Assembly (NCBI GenBank): GCA_030427215.1
Contig: JAUHXB010000074.1
Span: 1 to 6,416 of the forward strand
Length of the DNA stretch: 6,416 nt
Direction of reading: 5' to 3'
DNA from: Alphaproteobacteria bacterium
GTDB taxonomy: Bacteria > Pseudomonadota > Alphaproteobacteria > Micavibrionales > UBA1664
Shown: piece by piece, positions 5,234-6,416 of the stretch
How positions within the stretch are numbered: position 1 is the first letter of the stretch
Layout: each line of letters starts with the position of its first letter
Position numbers and translations under genes: made by a program
Notes under the pieces: generated by a model
The model's input: the letters and a program-made list of their open reading frames with translations, nothing else
What the model was told of the DNA's origin: nothing
Database searches by the model: none

Positions 5234-5653
5234 TTACGATCCTTTCTTTTGAATTTTGATTAATGCTTTGTACAATTGATGCGGTGTGATCACCCAAAAT
5301 TTGTGCAGGCCGATAATGCGTTTAATCCCCTCCACACAAGACACTGGGAATGGCGTCATAATCTTTTTAGGTATAGTGATGTCAGGCACCTTCACAACCA
5401 TATGCCCCTGTTCAGTAAAATAGCGTGGAAAATTAAAATGTGGTGGATGAGGCAATATTTGAATGTCAGTTTTGTTTGACCTTGGGTCAATTAAAACCCA
5501 ACGGTCATCCTGTTGCATTATAATAAAACAGTGACGAAACCCACGTTTTAATATCTTTAAAACGGATATGTCTGTCTCATTCGAAAACACAATCCATTGA
5601 GCCGATTTCAAATCCAAATCTGTTTCTGGCGATAATAAGGGACGATTTACCAT
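5234..5653 (-). CDS. Putative permuted papain-fold (NlpC/P60-like) hydrolase, phage-operon associated
   Basis: 139 residues. The conserved-looking core is 'RGFRHCFII' (37-45), 'RWVLIDPRS' (51-59) and, much later, 'FPVSCVEGIKRIIG' (102-115), then 'ITPHQLYKAL' (122-131). This spacing, with His41 on a strand, Asp56 on the next strand and Cys106 at the start of a helix, matches the His-acid-Cys order of circularly permuted NlpC/P60 (YiiX/LRAT-type) enzymes. I infer a cysteine hydrolase or transferase acting on cell wall or lipid amides; no activity is known. I recall similar hypothetical proteins in Rhodospirillales-like genomes. Its start overlaps the end of the upstream gene by 7 bp, with an AGGAGG ribosome binding site inside that gene. 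Confidence 0.72.
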   Translation of the reverse strand: MVNRPLLSPETDLDLKSAQWIVFSNETDISVLKILKRGFRHCFIIMQQDDRWVLIDPRSNKTDIQILPHPPHFNFPRYFTEQGHMVVKVPDITIPKKIMTPFPVSCVEGIKRIIGLHKFWVITPHQLYKALIKIQKKGS

Positions 5654-6039
5654 GTCTGCATCGCCTCCTGCCGTTCCTTAAAATTTATAATTTCAGCAGA
5701 TAGCTTTTGCTTGACGATTCCTTTTCGGATTAAGACTTCTTCCAAAATTTCCATGGCCTCACACCATAAATTTGATGCGATATGTTCGCGCGCGCGGCTT
5801 GGTTCTGGCGCCATCATGCGTTCACCGTAATGTTTCATTACACGAAAATGATGCATATCAAGACGACGATGACGACGAAGGCGTTCAATAATTTTTAAAA
5901 TATCAGATGGTTCGCACGGGCGACGGTACACCCCCGCATTGGCAACGATACGCGCGCCCGTCTGTCTTGCCGTATTGGCCTGAATAAACCAAAACCATGC
6001 TTCTTCCGCGCTGTAAAATGGAGTGATATCATCATGCAT
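5647..6039 (-). CDS. Helical protein of unknown function, first gene of the phage-like operon
   Basis: 130 residues, all-helical in appearance. Distinct segments are 'YSAEEAWFWFIQANTAR' (9-25), 'RRPCEPSDILKIIERLRRHRR' region (39-59, strongly basic) and 'MMAPEP' (75-80), then a helix with 'LWCEAMEILEEVLIRKGIV'. I recall closely similar unnamed proteins (AEEAWFW... PCEP-D) in alphaproteobacteria, often beside the next gene here. No function is known to me. The basic helix-rich middle could bind nucleic acid, and a small-terminase-like or regulatory role is only a guess. Start: ATG 6039, with AGAGGA (plus 6047-6052) seven bases upstream. As the first gene it follows the SOS-type promoter directly. 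Confidence 0.78.
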   Translation of the reverse strand: MHDDITPFYSAEEAWFWFIQANTARQTGARIVANAGVYRRPCEPSDILKIIERLRRHRRLDMHHFRVMKHYGERMMAPEPSRAREHIASNLWCEAMEILEEVLIRKGIVKQKLSAEIINFKERQEAMQTW

Positions 6040-6061
6040 TTGCGTGTCCTCTTTTCTTTTT

Positions 6062-6076
6062 GTTCTGTTTATGTTC
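6062..6076. promoter_or_regulatory. LexA/SOS box of the alphaproteobacterial type
   Basis: Exact direct repeat GTTC-N7-GTTC (GTTCTGTTTATGTTC; on the minus strand GAAC-N7-GAAC). This is the established LexA operator of alphaproteobacteria. It covers the predicted transcription start of the minus-strand operon, just downstream of its -10 box, where a bound repressor would block initiation. It points to DNA-damage induction of the phage-like operon. Confidence 0.75.
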
Positions 6077-6079
6077 TAA

Positions 6080-6108
6080 ATAAAAACACGCATTCGTTGT
6101 GCCGTCAA
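6080..6108 (-). promoter_or_regulatory. Sigma-70-like promoter of the phage-like operon
   Basis: On the minus strand, TTGACG (plus 6103-6108) and TTTTAT (plus 6080-6085) are separated by 17 bp. The predicted start is near 6073, inside the SOS box, with a leader of about 35 nt before ATG 6039. The -35 is near consensus and the -10 is weak (four of six). Confidence 0.6.
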
Positions 6109-6117
6109 TAACTTTTT

Positions 6118-6133
6118 TAGGACTTTTTTCCTA
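6118..6133. promoter_or_regulatory. Palindrome TAGGA-N6-TCCTA, candidate repressor operator
   Basis: Perfect 5+6+5 inverted repeat ten bases upstream of the -35 box of the minus-strand operon. A related copy lies 36 bp away (centre to centre) at 6154-6169. Paired sites between a repressor gene and its divergent operon suggest operators for the S24-type regulator. Inference only. Confidence 0.4.
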
Positions 6134-6153
6134 TATCTTATTTTTATGATATG

Positions 6154-6169
6154 TGGGATAATAATCCTA
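6154..6169. promoter_or_regulatory. Palindrome TGGGA-N6-TCCTA, second candidate operator
   Basis: Same 16-base architecture as the site at 6118-6133, with one half-site mismatch. It lies 26 bases upstream of the ATG of the S24-type gene and overlaps possible -10 sequences (TATGAT 6145-6150, GATAAT 6157-6162), so it would suit autoregulation. No clear -35 box could be assigned for the plus strand. Confidence 0.35.
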
Positions 6170-6195
6170 CAAACTCAAAGGATTGATTCTTTATT

Positions 6196-6416
6196 ATGTT
6201 TTCACATGACACAATTTGGCTGGCGATTGATCGGCTTGCAAACTCCACTGGTTATTCAACATCTGGCTTAGCAAAGAAAGCGGGCCTTGATCCTACCTCA
6301 TTTAATAAATCAAAACGGATGAGCCCAGAGGGCAAACCAAGGTGGCCTTCGACGGAATCATTGGCTAAAATTTTGGCGGTAACCAATATCACGATGAATG
6401 AATTTACAACCTATAT
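6196..6416 (+). CDS. S24/LexA-like HTH repressor, N-terminal part (runs off the right edge)
   Basis: 73 codons are visible from ATG 6196. They form an XRE-type helix-turn-helix domain: 'TIWLAIDRLANSTGYS' (helix 1), 'TSGLAKKAGLDPTSFNKSKR' (HTH, about 24-43), then 'EGKPRWPSTESLAKILAVTN' and 'TMNEFTTY'. The 'GKPRWPSTESLAKIL' stretch is typical of alphaproteobacterial repressors with a C-terminal S24 (LexA-like self-cleaving) peptidase. That domain would lie outside the window, so it is inferred. AAAGGA lies 13 bases upstream, a rather long spacing. Divergent from the phage-like operon across a 156-bp region holding an SOS box and two palindromes, so control of that operon and of its own gene is likely. 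Confidence 0.78.
   Translation, partial: MFSHDTIWLAIDRLANSTGYSTSGLAKKAGLDPTSFNKSKRMSPEGKPRWPSTESLAKILAVTNITMNEFTTY

Noticed and set aside
5232..5297. TTG start at 5297 for the small Pro-rich protein
   Set aside because: It overlaps the hydrolase gene by over 60 bp and lacks a ribosome binding site. The GTG at 5231 has AAAGGA eight bases upstream and gives the expected 'MGSLFS' beginning.
1..6416. CRISPR arrays, tRNA or rRNA genes, insertion sequences, integrase genes, att-like direct repeats
   Set aside because: Looked for by eye on both strands; none seen. Short repeats are limited to the palindromes and the SOS box.

Overview
The window looks like a piece of a moderately low-GC alphaproteobacterial chromosome. 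Two things point there. One is a direct-repeat LexA site of the alphaproteobacterial type (GTTC-N7-GTTC) in front of a phage-like operon. The other is that three proteins (the S24-type repressor at the right edge and the first two operon genes) resemble sets I recall from Rhodospirillales-like genomes. That taxonomic call rests on memory, not on a search.

Layout, left to right. (1) 1-956 appears chromosomal: the 5' part of a family 2 glycosyltransferase gene on the minus strand, divergent from a small PilZ-domain (c-di-GMP receptor) gene on the plus strand. Their start codons are only 20 bp apart and their promoter-like sequences interlock. (2) 945-2715 is a strikingly AT-rich run of small minus-strand genes: a coiled-coil protein with a glycine-zipper-like hydrophobic core (called A here), two overlapping two-helix membrane proteins (B, C), a truncated and frameshifted second copy of A (A'), and two four-helix membrane proteins (B', C'). 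Nothing in it is recognisable by function; it reads as a duplicated, partly decayed effector/membrane-protein module. (3) 2729-2755 is a strong intrinsic terminator separating that cargo from (4) a tightly packed minus-strand operon at 2765-6039. In transcription order the operon encodes a helical protein of unknown function, a putative permuted papain-fold hydrolase, a small Pro/Thr/Gln-rich phage-type protein, a T7-like portal and a T7-like scaffolding protein. (5) 6040-6195 is a divergent control region with a sigma-70-like promoter, an SOS box over its start point and two related palindromes. (6) 6196 to the window end is the N-terminal HTH region of an S24/LexA-like repressor, transcribed away from the operon.

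How the parts fit: a phage-style switch (repressor gene divergent from a structural operon, with an SOS box at the operon promoter) appears to drive a podoviral head module that stops after the scaffold. T7-like phages carry the major capsid gene at that point, but here there is a terminator followed by AT-rich cargo and then host-type genes. No terminase, capsid, tail, integrase or lysis gene is seen. The block is therefore either a decayed prophage, one segment of a split element, or a domesticated damage-inducible module. Most protein calls are family-level, and the cargo genes remain of unknown function.
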